64,000 nucleotides of DNA, from positions 1 through 64,000 of the forward strand of contig JAFWDK010000001.1 of NCBI GenBank assembly GCA_017513085.1, in the 5' to 3' direction. This document shows, piece by piece, positions 16,691 through 26,933 of this stretch. Made by a program: the position numbers and the translations under genes. The stretch's first letter is position 1, and each line of letters starts with the position of its first letter. This DNA comes from Clostridiales bacterium. Its GTDB lineage: Bacteria; Bacillota; Clostridia; Saccharofermentanales; Saccharofermentanaceae. Under the pieces are notes generated by a model. The model saw only the letters and a program-made list of their open reading frames with translations, made no database searches and was not told where the DNA came from.

Positions 16691-18706
16691 AAGATCATTC
16701 AGATCGAAAACAGCATATGTATCTGTTGAATAGTCGGTTTTGGAATAACCGGCTTTTTCTATCATTTCCACAAAAGATGTGTAATGTCCGTCAACTTCGC
16801 CCCCTAAGCCGTAATCGACCACAAGGATATCGTAGTCACTTTCCTGAAGCAGTTTGACAGTATCCGCATAGGGAGGCTCATCTTTCGGCCGGAAGTTATC
16901 CCAGCCATCAGTAGGGTAGAACAACAGATATAAAGCGTAGCTGTTATCGCTGTAACGGTTATAGTCATATCTTCTTTCTTTGCCGATCAGATAAGTCGAC
17001 CCTTCTATAAAGGAAGGCATCCAGAAGGTGCTGGTAATGATCGCCGGGCTGCTGATGTTTCTGTCGGTGATCATATTCCTGACATTGCGGATAACCTCCA
17101 ACTCACTGTTATTGATCTTATAGACGGGATTGTAATCATCGCCCGGAACGAAGTAATCATTCGTATATCTCGGGATCTGAACCACCGCCAGAAAGATGCT
17201 GAGCGCAAGCATTGCGGCTTGAAACGCCCGTCTGGGTTTTTCCGCAAACCAGGCGGACAGCTCCGCTAAAAACAGAGCGATCGTAAAATGATTGATGATT
17301 AGATCGTAGCATCGGTAATAGACCCAGTTATATTTGTTGACAACGGTACAGCAGAAAGGGTTGAAGACCGTTAAGATCAGCACCCACGACATGACTGAAA
17401 AGGGGTGTTTTCTTTCTTTGACGAGATAAAAGAGAGCCGGGAGGAGGATGATCAGATTGAAGATCCAATGCCGGATATCCCGGAAATCAAAGTAATCCCA
17501 GGACATATCCTGTCTTTCGCTGTAGTTATAGGTAAACGCCCTGAAATTGAATAGATTGCCGGTAATACGGAATGATAAGGCCGCCAGAACCAGAACGATC
17601 AAAGCAAGCGTGCCATAACGGACATACCGGTTCTGGTAGATTTTCAGAATAATATCATTCAGGAGATACACAGCCGCGATAAACAACGCAGTTGCGGCAA
17701 CGACCCATAGCTTCGCTCCGAGTTTGACGATCAGTATATTGAGGACGGGCACAGCCAGCACTAAAGCATATTCTTTGATTAGATTCTTTTCCTGTTTATA
17801 GAACGCAAAGAACAGTCCGAATAAAGCCAGTGCCATGGAGAAGGTTCCCGTGGAACTCAGTCCGCAGATCCCCAGCATTATCAGATAGAACAGCCATTTG
17901 TGACATTCGTTTTTTTTCTTAATATATCTAAACAGATATAAAGTCGCTAATGCATGGTAAGCCATTCGGTAATTGTTTCCAATAAAACCAAACGCATTGT
18001 TGTAGTAGAAATTTCCCATGAACAGGATCAGCAGGATATATACAGCTGCTTTTATCAATCTTTCACTGCATAATTCATCTGCGACATCTATTGAAACTTC
18101 AATGAATACCGCCTGGCAGATGATCTGAAACGTCCACACAAAAGCAGGCAGAGTCTCGTATGAGATACCGACAAGTCCAAGTACAGACCTGACGGCGAAT
18201 ATATAACAGGCAATAAAGTAATAGTATGACTGGAATACATAGGTGATCCATTGAATATCAGTATTTGGATAAGTGCCGAAATGCGGATGCAATGTATTCA
18301 TCGCCTTATTACCGATATTGAAACTGATCATATTCAGGTAATACAGAACGTCATATCCGTGAGGGTCACCAAGAGTCCTGGTTAAGGAAATAGCGATAGA
18401 GGCGATGAGCAGTATAAGAAAGAGAACGATATGTTTCAACGGAAGAGCTTTGCTCAGCAGACGGCGGTCTTTGATGATCAGAACAAAACCGGCGAGGGTA
18501 ATGAATATCACCAGAGCCAGATATATATAAAAGGAACCGTTAAAAGCGCTGATTGGCCAGCCTGCCAGATACAGTAACGCTATGTATGCAATAAAACCTA
18601 CTGGAAACGATAACGGAAGAGGTTTTTCGTTTATCTTTGAAAAGAGCCATCTTCCCAACAGTTCAAAATAGATCAGCAATATAAACGGCAGAATAAAATA
18701 AATCAT
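16679..18706 (-). CDS. Large polytopic membrane protein, family not recognised (paralog of 21,249-23,276)
   Basis: A 675-residue protein with about 13 membrane segments and a C-terminal soluble domain of about 150 residues. It begins MIYFILPFILLIYFELLGRW, and shares this start, the GDPHGYDVLYYLNMISF region after the fifth helix, the CCTVVNKYNWVYYRCYDL segment and the C-terminal YNPVYKINNSELEVI block with the gene at 21,249. I do not recognise the family. The layout (multi-helix core, acidic early loop, extracellular end) suits a GT-C glycosyltransferase or polymer-handling enzyme. It is read opposite to its neighbours and has its own ribosome site (AGAAGGG). Confidence 0.6.
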   Translation of the reverse strand: MIYFILPFILLIYFELLGRWLFSKINEKPLPLSFPVGFIAYIALLYLAGWPISAFNGSFYIYLALVIFITLAGFVLIIKDRRLLSKALPLKHIVLFLILLIASIAISLTRTLGDPHGYDVLYYLNMISFNIGNKAMNTLHPHFGTYPNTDIQWITYVFQSYYYFIACYIFAVRSVLGLVGISYETLPAFVWTFQIICQAVFIEVSIDVADELCSERLIKAAVYILLILFMGNFYYNNAFGFIGNNYRMAYHALATLYLFRYIKKKNECHKWLFYLIMLGICGLSSTGTFSMALALFGLFFAFYKQEKNLIKEYALVLAVPVLNILIVKLGAKLWVVAATALFIAAVYLLNDIILKIYQNRYVRYGTLALIVLVLAALSFRITGNLFNFRAFTYNYSERQDMSWDYFDFRDIRHWIFNLIILLPALFYLVKERKHPFSVMSWVLILTVFNPFCCTVVNKYNWVYYRCYDLIINHFTIALFLAELSAWFAEKPRRAFQAAMLALSIFLAVVQIPRYTNDYFVPGDDYNPVYKINNSELEVIRNVRNMITDRNISSPAIITSTFWMPSFIEGSTYLIGKERRYDYNRYSDNSYALYLLFYPTDGWDNFRPKDEPPYADTVKLLQESDYDILVVDYGLGGEVDGHYTSFVEMIEKAGYSKTDYSTDTYAVFDLNDLKNN

Positions 18707-18816
18707 AAAGAACCCTTCTATTAACAGGATGAAAGTTCATCGGAACGTAGTGACAGAAACTAATTGTCTTTTAAATGTTATCATAATTCTTCAATTTGAA
18801 CGCGGATGACCCGCCT

Positions 18817-18844
18817 TTGAAACAATAACCGCTTATAGTATAAT
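18817..18844 (+). promoter_or_regulatory. Promoter TTGAAA-N16-TATAAT for a leaderless start at 18851
   Basis: TTGAAA (18817-18822) and TATAAT (18839-18844) are separated by 16 bases. The ATG at 18851 follows after six bases, which places the expected first transcribed base on the start codon. This is the clearest example of the leaderless pattern in the window. The 144 bases before the gene (18,707-18,850) also serve the divergent gene at 18,706. Confidence 0.7.
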
Positions 18845-18850
18845 GTGAGC

Positions 18851-21148
18851 ATGCTCAATAGCTTGAGAAAACGTCTTTCATTTTCGGACAATAAATACTT
18901 TTATCTGCTGATTCTGTTCATGCTGATCTCAATCACCACCATGATGCTTCCCGCATGGCTCGAAGGGAAGTTTTTTCTTGGCGGCGGTGACATCAAAACC
19001 CAGTGGGATCCGTTTTATTATCTAAACCGCCAGGAAACCATTTCGGCCCTGAAAGATGGAAAACTACCGTTTTATTCGTGGATCCTGTTTTTGGGAACGA
19101 ATCTCTGGTCTTCAAAAGCCTCATACGGTTTATTTGATATCTATAACTTATTTACATATCCTTTCCATACTGATTATTTGCATGTATATCTGGTCTTGTG
19201 CTACCTGAAGATGCTGGTAGCCGCCATGCTGTGCTATGTATACCTGGAATATATAGGTATCCGCAAAGAATACTGCATGCTGGGCGGTCTGTGCTTCGGC
19301 ATGTCCAGCTTTGGGGTGTATTTCACGTCGGAATTCGGATTTCTTTCTTTTTATTCACTGTTGCCGCTGTATTTTCTTGGCATCGAAATGTTCCTCAAGG
19401 AAAGAAAAAGGATACCGTTCATCATCAGCGTCATACTGTTGTTTTTGACAAACTATTATCTGTTCTTTTCGATCACTCTGCTATCTCCGGTGTATTTCAT
19501 ATACCGTTGTGTCAATATCCGCAGGGAATTCAAGACGATGGTCCTGAATGCGTTGGAAATGGTCGGATTGTACCTTATTGGTTTCCTGATCTGCGGAGTG
19601 ATGATTCTTCCTGTTTTCTCTTTTATTACCCAGAATCAGCGTGTTGGTGCCGGTGGTTTGGTTTATACCTATAACAATCTCAAGATCTATCTGCATCTAC
19701 TGACGGCTTCCCTGATTCCGAATCAGACCTATATCTTCGGCAACAATGTCTATACATTTGATAATCACAACCTGAAAGAATTATGCTTTTTCAGTTCTTC
19801 CTGTGTAACGCTTTTGATTCCCCAGGCTTTTTGCGATACGGATAAACGGTTCCGTTTCTCAACTGTCGTTTTATTCCTGGTGACCGGTTTGTTTATGTAT
19901 CTGCCTTTTATGGCGAGTGCGCTGAATGGATTCAGCGAACCGAGTTTCCGCTTCTCGATGTTCTGTATATTTATCAATATCCTCGTTTTCGTAAGCGTCC
20001 TGGATAGAAATAAACATCTTAACACGAAACTGCTCATTGTCACTTTTGTCGCAGAGGCAATCGTGATTTATGCCTGTTTCTTCGGTGTAGCTGCTGTTGA
20101 GAATCTGGAAATCTCCTCCTATAAAAAACAGTTAGCGTGGATCTCTGTATGCTGCTTATTCTTGCTGGTGTACAGTGTGCTTTTATCCAGAGGTCTGAGA
20201 CACGTTGTGAAATACATCATGCTTGTCGAAGTGAGTTTATATGCGATCTCATTTGGATACAGGGTAAAAGGTACCGATTTAGTTTCATATGAATACGCCA
20301 GATCAGTATTGAACGATTACCGGTCATATGAAACGGTCAAAGACTACCTGGATGGGCTCGAAGAAGAGAACCGCAAATCGTTTTACAGAACATATGTGCC
20401 TTACGGCAGTCTTTACTGGTATACCACCAGAAATATGAACATCTATTACGATCTCCCCGGCGTTATGACGTATGATTCTACTTACGAGCCGTCATTTGAC
20501 GGATTCAGGTATCTTGGCAATATTCCCACCGTTCAGGATATTGATTGGGAATTCAGCGTAGAAGATCCTGATTTGCTGGATTTTCTAAATGTTAAATATG
20601 CGCTTGCCCTCAGTGAAGACGAGATTCCGTTCAATAGCTATTCTATAGTTCAGAGCGATTACCGTTGGAGCATAATCATTGCCGAAAATAATAATTATGT
20701 CTCTTTGGGCAGGACTTGCTCCGGCCTCATATCCAAGGAGTCATATGACGGAGATCCCAAGAAACTGATGGATAACATTATCAGTGATGATCCCGAAATT
20801 GCGGATATGCTTGACAGAACACCGGGCAACGAAGCGGAAATGCATGATATATACTACGATCATAACCACATGGAAGGGGTTATTGACTGTCCGGAGAGCA
20901 CAGTCATGCTCATGACGATCCCGTATGATGAAGGATGGAAAGTCTTGGTCAACGGCGAAGAGGTGAAGACATATAACATTAACCGCGGCTTTTTAGGCAT
21001 TCCGGTTCAGAAAGGCAGAAATACTGTTGACATGTATTTTATCCCGCCCGGATTCAAGACCGGAGCTGTACTTACGGCAATTGGATCGGCTATGTTTCTG
21101 GTTGTTCTTTTTGCAGAAATAAGAAGGTCCCACAAGACCGGACTGTAA
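18851..21148 (+). CDS. YfhO family membrane glycosyltransferase
   Basis: About 765 residues: some 12 membrane segments, a large extracellular domain, and one last helix. The N-terminal GGGDIKTQWDPFYY loop carries the acidic residues expected in GT-C enzymes, and the C-terminal PYDEGWKVLVNGEEV followed by PVQKGRN-type turn is the hallmark of YfhO. In other Firmicutes YfhO adds sugars to lipoteichoic acid outside the membrane. Two starts are possible, GTG at 18845 or ATG at 18851; the promoter position makes 18851 more likely. The LtaS-like gene at 23,278 makes a teichoic acid role plausible. Confidence 0.85.
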   Translation: MLNSLRKRLSFSDNKYFYLLILFMLISITTMMLPAWLEGKFFLGGGDIKTQWDPFYYLNRQETISALKDGKLPFYSWILFLGTNLWSSKASYGLFDIYNLFTYPFHTDYLHVYLVLCYLKMLVAAMLCYVYLEYIGIRKEYCMLGGLCFGMSSFGVYFTSEFGFLSFYSLLPLYFLGIEMFLKERKRIPFIISVILLFLTNYYLFFSITLLSPVYFIYRCVNIRREFKTMVLNALEMVGLYLIGFLICGVMILPVFSFITQNQRVGAGGLVYTYNNLKIYLHLLTASLIPNQTYIFGNNVYTFDNHNLKELCFFSSSCVTLLIPQAFCDTDKRFRFSTVVLFLVTGLFMYLPFMASALNGFSEPSFRFSMFCIFINILVFVSVLDRNKHLNTKLLIVTFVAEAIVIYACFFGVAAVENLEISSYKKQLAWISVCCLFLLVYSVLLSRGLRHVVKYIMLVEVSLYAISFGYRVKGTDLVSYEYARSVLNDYRSYETVKDYLDGLEEENRKSFYRTYVPYGSLYWYTTRNMNIYYDLPGVMTYDSTYEPSFDGFRYLGNIPTVQDIDWEFSVEDPDLLDFLNVKYALALSEDEIPFNSYSIVQSDYRWSIIIAENNNYVSLGRTCSGLISKESYDGDPKKLMDNIISDDPEIADMLDRTPGNEAEMHDIYYDHNHMEGVIDCPESTVMLMTIPYDEGWKVLVNGEEVKTYNINRGFLGIPVQKGRNTVDMYFIPPGFKTGAVLTAIGSAMFLVVLFAEIRRSHKTGL

Positions 21149-21233
21149 AGATTAGTGAAAAACCGATAGTTCTATACCGGCCTCGCCAGCAGCCTGTCTA
21201 CGTGATAATCTGTCAATTTTGGTCGGTATTTCA

Positions 21234-21239
21234 TATAAT
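21234..21239 (+). promoter_or_regulatory. TATAAT box, near-leaderless start at 21249
   Basis: TATAAT lies nine bases before the ATG at 21249. No ribosome site is present between them. A weak TGTCAA at 21211-21216 may be the -35 box with a 17-base spacer. Confidence 0.45.
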
Positions 21240-21248
21240 AATAGCGAT

Positions 21249-23276
21249 ATGATTTATTTTTTAATCAGCGCATTGCTCATAGTCTATCTTGAATTTCTTG
21301 GCCAATCCCTTTATTCGTTAATCGGAAAAAAGAGAGCTGGTTTTTCTTTTGGCGCTGGTTTTATTCTCGTCTTGGCATCAAGCTATATAACCACAGCACT
21401 TCTCACAGCGTTTGACTGCTCTTTTTATATTATTTTGATCATTTATTCTCTTCTTTTCGTCTTAAGCCTCGGTTTGATGTTCAAGGAGAGAAAAAACTTA
21501 TCGATTCGCTTCGGCTTGTTTGACTGTATCGCCGCAGTTATTATCATGGCGATTTTGCTGGCATACAGTGTGAATACAACTTTAGGTGATCTGGACGGTT
21601 TTGATACGACTTTCTATCTCAACATGATCACTAACAACGTTGGCATTGATAAGCTGAACAGCAGGAACGTTTTCTTCGGTGATACCAGCTATTACTTTGA
21701 GATGTTCTATTATTCATTCCAGTCATATCATTATCTGGCAAGCATCATGCTTTATTATGCAGAGAAAACCTGCGGGCTTTTCGGAATACCTTTTTATCGT
21801 CTTCCTGGTTTTGTCTGGCCTAACCAGATTCTCTTTTTCGCATTAACAGCTTCCCTTTTTGTGGATGGAGTCAAAAAAGCCAGAGAAAAAAATGCCGGAT
21901 TGATATTCCTCGGTTTTGTGCTGATTGTTTTCTACTTTGGCAGGTTGTATTTCAACAGTGTATTTGGATTCTATGGCAATTCAATGAGAACTTTGATAAT
22001 CGGTCAGGCATGCAGTTACGTAATCGACTATGAACGGAGCAAAGAGAAATATGACCGGTATCTGGTCTATATGGCTCTTCTGGCCGCTTGTGCAGTTTCT
22101 TCTTCCGGCGTGTTCCTGATGTTCTTCTTCCTGTTTGCCTTGTATTTCTTATGGATCGGTGAGGAGAAGAATCTCGTTAAAGAGTATGCGCCGATTCTGC
22201 TGCTGCCTTCTATCAACTTATTTACAATCGTTCTGATTTCGCGATATAAAGGCATCGTTTTCGGCGTTGCATTAGCTCTTTTGATCTGGTTATTCAGCAA
22301 GCCACTTTATTACCTGGGCAAAGACAGGAGCAGAAGACTGGCCATCATAGCGCTAATGATAATTCTAATGGCAGCATTGTCATATTTAACGGACGGAAAG
22401 CTGTATCATTACAGCGCTTTTGTAGAGAACAATTCCCAGCGTTATGATATGACATTAAACTATTTTTACTTCTCTCAAGAGGCTGTTGAAGGCATAACCT
22501 ATTATAAATATGTTGTTCTGATCATCGTTCTCCTTTCGGTAGCGATGATCCGCAACAGTTTAACGGATGTCGATCTGATTCTGATCGCTGTCTTCTTTAA
22601 TCCGGTCTGCTGCGCTTTTCTGAATAAAGTCGACCCTGTCTTCTATCGGGCTTACGATATTCTGGTCAATCCGTTCACTCTGGTCTGGCTGCTAAATGAG
22701 TTATCGGTGCTGGCCCCGGTTAAACTCGCCAAGGCATTTGGCACGATCTTGCTGGCCTTATATCTGCTGTATTTCGGATCTGTCGAGAAACCGATCTACT
22801 ATCATAAGTCTTTTAGACCCAGTGACGATTACAATATGGTCTATAAGATGACGCAGTCCGAACTGGAAGTCATAGACGCCGTTAAAAATGAGATCGATTA
22901 TTACGGCGATGAAAACCCTGAAATCATCACTCACAACAAATTAACGCAGTCCATGCTGAAAGAGGGCAGATTCATATACGGCAGAGAGAATATCAGAAAC
23001 AATGCCTGGAGCAAAGCGGAAAAGGAATTATATGCCATCTTCTACCCGGTGATTTATTTCGGAGACCCTGAGCAGCCCAAGGCTGATTATGATAATATGT
23101 GTCAGTATCTGCAGGAAGCGGATATACGATATGTTGTTCAGGACAGGCAGATAGAGTATTACGATAAAGAACAGAATATATGGTATTCCATGACTTACGT
23201 TGTCGATAAATGCGGAGAATACCCTATATTCGAAAACGACCGTTATGCCGTCTATCGGTTTGATTGGGAGAAATGA
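21249..23276 (+). CDS. Large polytopic membrane protein, family not recognised (paralog of 16,679-18,706)
   Basis: A 675-residue protein of the same length as its paralog on the opposite strand. It begins MIYFLISALLIVYLEFLGQS, contains LGDLDGFDTTFYLNMITNNV after the fifth helix, CCAFLNKVDPVFYRAYDI near the last helix, and YNMVYKMTQSELEVI in the soluble C-terminal domain. Alignment with the paralog supports the start at 21249 over an upstream in-frame codon at 21219. Function unknown; a GT-C type role is only inferred. It is followed after one base by the LtaS-like gene, so the two may work on the same polymer. Confidence 0.6.
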   Translation: MIYFLISALLIVYLEFLGQSLYSLIGKKRAGFSFGAGFILVLASSYITTALLTAFDCSFYIILIIYSLLFVLSLGLMFKERKNLSIRFGLFDCIAAVIIMAILLAYSVNTTLGDLDGFDTTFYLNMITNNVGIDKLNSRNVFFGDTSYYFEMFYYSFQSYHYLASIMLYYAEKTCGLFGIPFYRLPGFVWPNQILFFALTASLFVDGVKKAREKNAGLIFLGFVLIVFYFGRLYFNSVFGFYGNSMRTLIIGQACSYVIDYERSKEKYDRYLVYMALLAACAVSSSGVFLMFFFLFALYFLWIGEEKNLVKEYAPILLLPSINLFTIVLISRYKGIVFGVALALLIWLFSKPLYYLGKDRSRRLAIIALMIILMAALSYLTDGKLYHYSAFVENNSQRYDMTLNYFYFSQEAVEGITYYKYVVLIIVLLSVAMIRNSLTDVDLILIAVFFNPVCCAFLNKVDPVFYRAYDILVNPFTLVWLLNELSVLAPVKLAKAFGTILLALYLLYFGSVEKPIYYHKSFRPSDDYNMVYKMTQSELEVIDAVKNEIDYYGDENPEIITHNKLTQSMLKEGRFIYGRENIRNNAWSKAEKELYAIFYPVIYFGDPEQPKADYDNMCQYLQEADIRYVVQDRQIEYYDKEQNIWYSMTYVVDKCGEYPIFENDRYAVYRFDWEK

Positions 23277-23277
23277 A

Positions 23278-25152
23278 ATGAAAAGAATCAAAACAATTAG
23301 ATATTTCTTGATTGAAATAACTTTTACGCTGGCTATGCTGGTATATATTACGAAGCTTCATGGCATATACTCGCCATCCAGTGAATTCGAAGTTGAATTT
23401 CTGAAAATGCTCTGCCTTCTGACGATCATTCTGATCTGGGCATTCGGTCCGATGCTGAACCGCTTTGTAATGCTGATTTTCGGCGGGCTGTATACCTTTT
23501 ATCTGGTATCGCAGGATGTATATAAAAGAGCCTTCCAACAGTATTATCATTTTTCAACAGCAAAAGACCTGATAGGAGAGGTCTGGGGTGAAAAAGCAAG
23601 CGCTTTTGAATTTATTAAATTCAACGATCTGATCCCGTTTTTTATTCTTCTGGCGCTGTGTATCATTTTCTTCATTGCCTATCTTCTCCTTCAAAGAAAA
23701 TGCATTAGTTTAAAAGTATCCATTCCTCTCAAACTTGTCGCTCTGCTGCTGATTATCCCGATGATGGGATGCTACCGGAATTATGAGCGAAAGGTTGACT
23801 ATCTCAAGAGCGAGACCGATCAGTTCACACTTTACCAAAGTGAATTCTATAGCTTTGACATGATGCAGAACGTCAATGAGTTTGTCGAAAAATATGGCTT
23901 TCTAACCTATGCTTTCCGTGACGGACAGAAGTATTTGTCAAAGAACGTTTTTGATGGCAGCGAGCGCAAAGAGATAGCAGCCTTCCTGGCCGAACAGCCT
24001 CAGCAAACCTATTCGGAATACCATGGTCTGTTCGAAGGCAAAAACGCTTTCTTTATTCAGGCGGAATCGTTTATCAACGTCGCTGTTGATCCTGATTTAA
24101 CACCGACTTTGTATAGGATGTTCAATGACGGCATCGTTATCGACGGATTTAACACACCGTTGTTAGCCGGTTCAACGAGTGATACCGAATTCATGGCAAA
24201 TACTTCGGTCATCCCGGTAACGATGGGAAAATCAGTCTGCTATAACTTCTATGAAGACACCTTCCCGGTAACACTTCCGGGCACCTTTGCGAACTACGGC
24301 TTCAATCCGATCGTTTATCACAATAACTACGGCGAATATTATAACCGCACCAAATTCATGCCGACGCTCGGATATAAAACCTTCTTTGACTGCACCGGTA
24401 TGGGGAAGGAAGACCAGACAACCGATTCGGAACTGCTGGAAGAAATGAAATGGATCTATTCCGGCACCAGCAATCCATATATGGCATATTGGATCACTTA
24501 CTCCGGACATCAGCCGTATACTAAAGACAGCGTTGGTGTTACGGATGAAGAATGGGCGATGATCTATGACAAGTATCCGAATATCAGCGAAGAGTACGCT
24601 TCCTTCTTTGCTAAAAATATGGACCTGGACCGTGGCCTGGCTTCGTTCATGGAGACAATGGAAGAAAACGGCAAGTTGGATGACGTTGTGTTCATTTTCT
24701 ACGGCGACCACATCGCAAAAGGAATCGATTATACCGCAGGCAGCGATTTTTACGAGCAGACCGGCATCACCTATAAAGAGGATAGTGAGTTCACCGGGCT
24801 CGTGTTCTACAATACGGCAACCGAAGGGTTCCACTATTATAAAAAAGGCACAGTTCTGGACCTGCTGCCTACAGTCTGCGATCTCTGGAATTTCGAATAT
24901 GATACCAAATCTGTTTTTGGAAGAAACCTTCTGGACGACAGCTACCGCGGCTTCTATTTCTCGGAATTCGGAAACTGGATCACGAATGATTATGAGTATA
25001 ATCCTTCTACAGGAGAGATCATCCCGTTGGTCAGTGACTCTTTAGATAATGAAAAGATCACTCAGGAAATGCAAAGAAGGATCAAAGAAAGAGAGATCTG
25101 CAATCAGATCCTTGAGCTTGATTATTTCGGTTCGGACGAAAACGGAAATTAA
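23278..25152 (+). CDS. LtaS-like sulfatase-fold phosphotransferase
   Basis: A 624-residue protein with an N-terminal membrane domain of about five helices and a large extracellular domain of the alkaline phosphatase/sulfatase fold. Key residues of LTA synthase-like enzymes are visible: Glu263 in FIQAESF, the nucleophile Thr300 in AGSTSDTEF, His411 in YSGHQPY, and the metal pair Asp477-His478 in FYGDHIAKG. Such enzymes transfer glycerol phosphate, or related phospho-groups, from a lipid to a growing polymer. GGGAG about eight bases before 23278 fixes the start. Neighbouring YfhO and GT-C-like genes suggest lipoteichoic acid or a related polymer, though other phosphotransferases share this fold. 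Confidence 0.88.
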   Translation: MKRIKTIRYFLIEITFTLAMLVYITKLHGIYSPSSEFEVEFLKMLCLLTIILIWAFGPMLNRFVMLIFGGLYTFYLVSQDVYKRAFQQYYHFSTAKDLIGEVWGEKASAFEFIKFNDLIPFFILLALCIIFFIAYLLLQRKCISLKVSIPLKLVALLLIIPMMGCYRNYERKVDYLKSETDQFTLYQSEFYSFDMMQNVNEFVEKYGFLTYAFRDGQKYLSKNVFDGSERKEIAAFLAEQPQQTYSEYHGLFEGKNAFFIQAESFINVAVDPDLTPTLYRMFNDGIVIDGFNTPLLAGSTSDTEFMANTSVIPVTMGKSVCYNFYEDTFPVTLPGTFANYGFNPIVYHNNYGEYYNRTKFMPTLGYKTFFDCTGMGKEDQTTDSELLEEMKWIYSGTSNPYMAYWITYSGHQPYTKDSVGVTDEEWAMIYDKYPNISEEYASFFAKNMDLDRGLASFMETMEENGKLDDVVFIFYGDHIAKGIDYTAGSDFYEQTGITYKEDSEFTGLVFYNTATEGFHYYKKGTVLDLLPTVCDLWNFEYDTKSVFGRNLLDDSYRGFYFSEFGNWITNDYEYNPSTGEIIPLVSDSLDNEKITQEMQRRIKEREICNQILELDYFGSDENGN

Positions 25153-26876
25153 TCCAGGATGTATTTGAAGTATTCTGCTTCGTCCGGATAGAATTTCAAG
25201 ATTTCGTTATAAAAATACTCTTTGATAGCCGGTGAGTACTCACCGGTTTTTTCATAGATAACAACATGAACATCATCTATATACTGCGAGTACACTTCCT
25301 GGTATATTTCCTGTACCAGAGGTTCTGACCACAGAGCATTCGACAGAATATCGTAGATATGCTGGTATGGCTTATTGAAATACTGAATAGGATCGAACGT
25401 CACGATATAGCGTATGTAAGGGAGATCTCTCGGAAAACCATCTCTCAGATCCAGAATCGCGCTGTCGATCGTCGGTATTGTGTTCAGATCCGGAAGGTTT
25501 GCGTTTCGCAGAAGGTCATCATTGATAAAAGATGACCCCGAAGCAAGATACGCGGTTATGCCCTCGCCTTCGGTCAGCTCGTAAAGTTTCGATGAAAGCT
25601 GCTTTATATCGTCAACGCCGTAATTCTTGGGCTGTCTTCTGACGGTATTGATAAACGGAACGGGCTTTACCTGCGAGAAGATGACCAAAGTATTGGCTGC
25701 CAGAATGAAGGTCAGCAGCGCGATCAAAAATTTCGGATTTCGCTTTGGTTTTTCGGAAATGACATACAGACCTTTAATGAACAGCAGGGCAAGCGGAAGG
25801 ACCACCATAGAATAGTGATGCTGTTCCTGGATCTGTATCTGCCACAGCATGATCAGCGGGAAGAAGATCTGCAGCACAGCGCTGACGACAAGACCATATT
25901 CCCTTTCTTTGAAGAAACTGTATAGACCGCAGAGCGAAAGCACCAGCAGCGGCAGAGAAAAGAACCCGACAAAAGCACCGAACTTGCCGGAATGATCGTA
26001 AGCTGCGTAAGCTTCGCTGAAACGGTTGCCCAGGACCATCAGCAGATAAGGCCGGAAGAAAAGCAGGATCACGATCAGAGCCGGCAGACCGGAGCAGATC
26101 ATAAACCAAAGATTGCGCAGATGATTGCGGTTGCGCAGGAAGCTGAGCTCAAACAGATATTTGATCACATAAGACAGATAAAAGGCGACCAAAGGATATA
26201 AGCTGTATCTGCGGAAAAAGATCAGAATAAAGGTATAGAGATTTACTGCAAGATTATCGATCCAGTCGATCTCATTGAATGACTGATGCAGTGTTAGCAA
26301 TACCATCATCATGAAAAACAGCGGCATGCCGACGTCCACTTCGCCATTGAACAGAACAAACCAAAGCGGATAAAAAGTCAATCCTCCGACCAGCATCAGT
26401 CCGGGACGGGTGTTGTATGTTGAATAGCACCAGATCTGCAGCAGAACAAACAACGGTACCACAAAAGAGATGAAGATACTGATGCAGAACCAGCCATAAC
26501 CCGGGGAAACCAGCGTTATTCCCAGGGTCAGCAAAGCCGGAAGATACGAATAGTCGGCATGATTCATTGAATCATAGACATTTTTGAGCACAATAAACGG
26601 ATCTTCCAGGAACCATTTTCTCAAATATAATGATCTGATCCAGTGGCCGGAATAATCGTAGGAATAAATCGTATTTTCGAGTTTAAAGAAAACGATCAGT
26701 ATCATTACCCCGATCGCTGTAAATACGAGAGTATTTACGATCAGGTCCTTTAATCGAAATCTGAAAATATAATGGTATCTCTTCTTTCTGTTGAGCAGCA
26801 AAAAAGAGACGAGAAGAAGACAGGGGTAAATCATAAACAGAACGAATCTGTAAATATTTGCAAGTAGTCCGGACAT
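25149..26876 (-). CDS. Polytopic membrane protein, probable GT-C type, family not recognised
   Basis: A 575-residue protein with about 11 hydrophobic segments and a C-terminal extracellular domain of about 170 residues. An acidic loop (YDYSGHWIRSLYLRKWF) after the second helix and NGEVDVGMPLFFMMM later are features of GT-C enzymes such as PMT or ArnT relatives, but I cannot name a family. The start is set at 26,876 rather than an upstream ATG at 26,909, because two TATAAT boxes lie immediately before 26,876 and the shorter start is leaderless. It is convergent with the LtaS-like gene and the two reading frames overlap by four bases at their stops. Confidence 0.6.
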   Translation of the reverse strand: MSGLLANIYRFVLFMIYPCLLLVSFLLLNRKKRYHYIFRFRLKDLIVNTLVFTAIGVMILIVFFKLENTIYSYDYSGHWIRSLYLRKWFLEDPFIVLKNVYDSMNHADYSYLPALLTLGITLVSPGYGWFCISIFISFVVPLFVLLQIWCYSTYNTRPGLMLVGGLTFYPLWFVLFNGEVDVGMPLFFMMMVLLTLHQSFNEIDWIDNLAVNLYTFILIFFRRYSLYPLVAFYLSYVIKYLFELSFLRNRNHLRNLWFMICSGLPALIVILLFFRPYLLMVLGNRFSEAYAAYDHSGKFGAFVGFFSLPLLVLSLCGLYSFFKEREYGLVVSAVLQIFFPLIMLWQIQIQEQHHYSMVVLPLALLFIKGLYVISEKPKRNPKFLIALLTFILAANTLVIFSQVKPVPFINTVRRQPKNYGVDDIKQLSSKLYELTEGEGITAYLASGSSFINDDLLRNANLPDLNTIPTIDSAILDLRDGFPRDLPYIRYIVTFDPIQYFNKPYQHIYDILSNALWSEPLVQEIYQEVYSQYIDDVHVVIYEKTGEYSPAIKEYFYNEILKFYPDEAEYFKYILD

Positions 26877-26888
26877 ATTATAATTATA
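26877..26888 (-). promoter_or_regulatory. Double TATAAT before a leaderless start
   Basis: On the minus strand two TATAAT hexamers follow each other (26888-26883 and 26882-26877) and touch the ATG at 26,876. The outer one is six bases from the ATG, matching the spacing at 6666, 18851 and 34319. Confidence 0.55.
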
Positions 26889-26933
26889 TGATATTTCGGG
26901 CGGCTGCATTAACCATTAATTATGGATGCCTGT

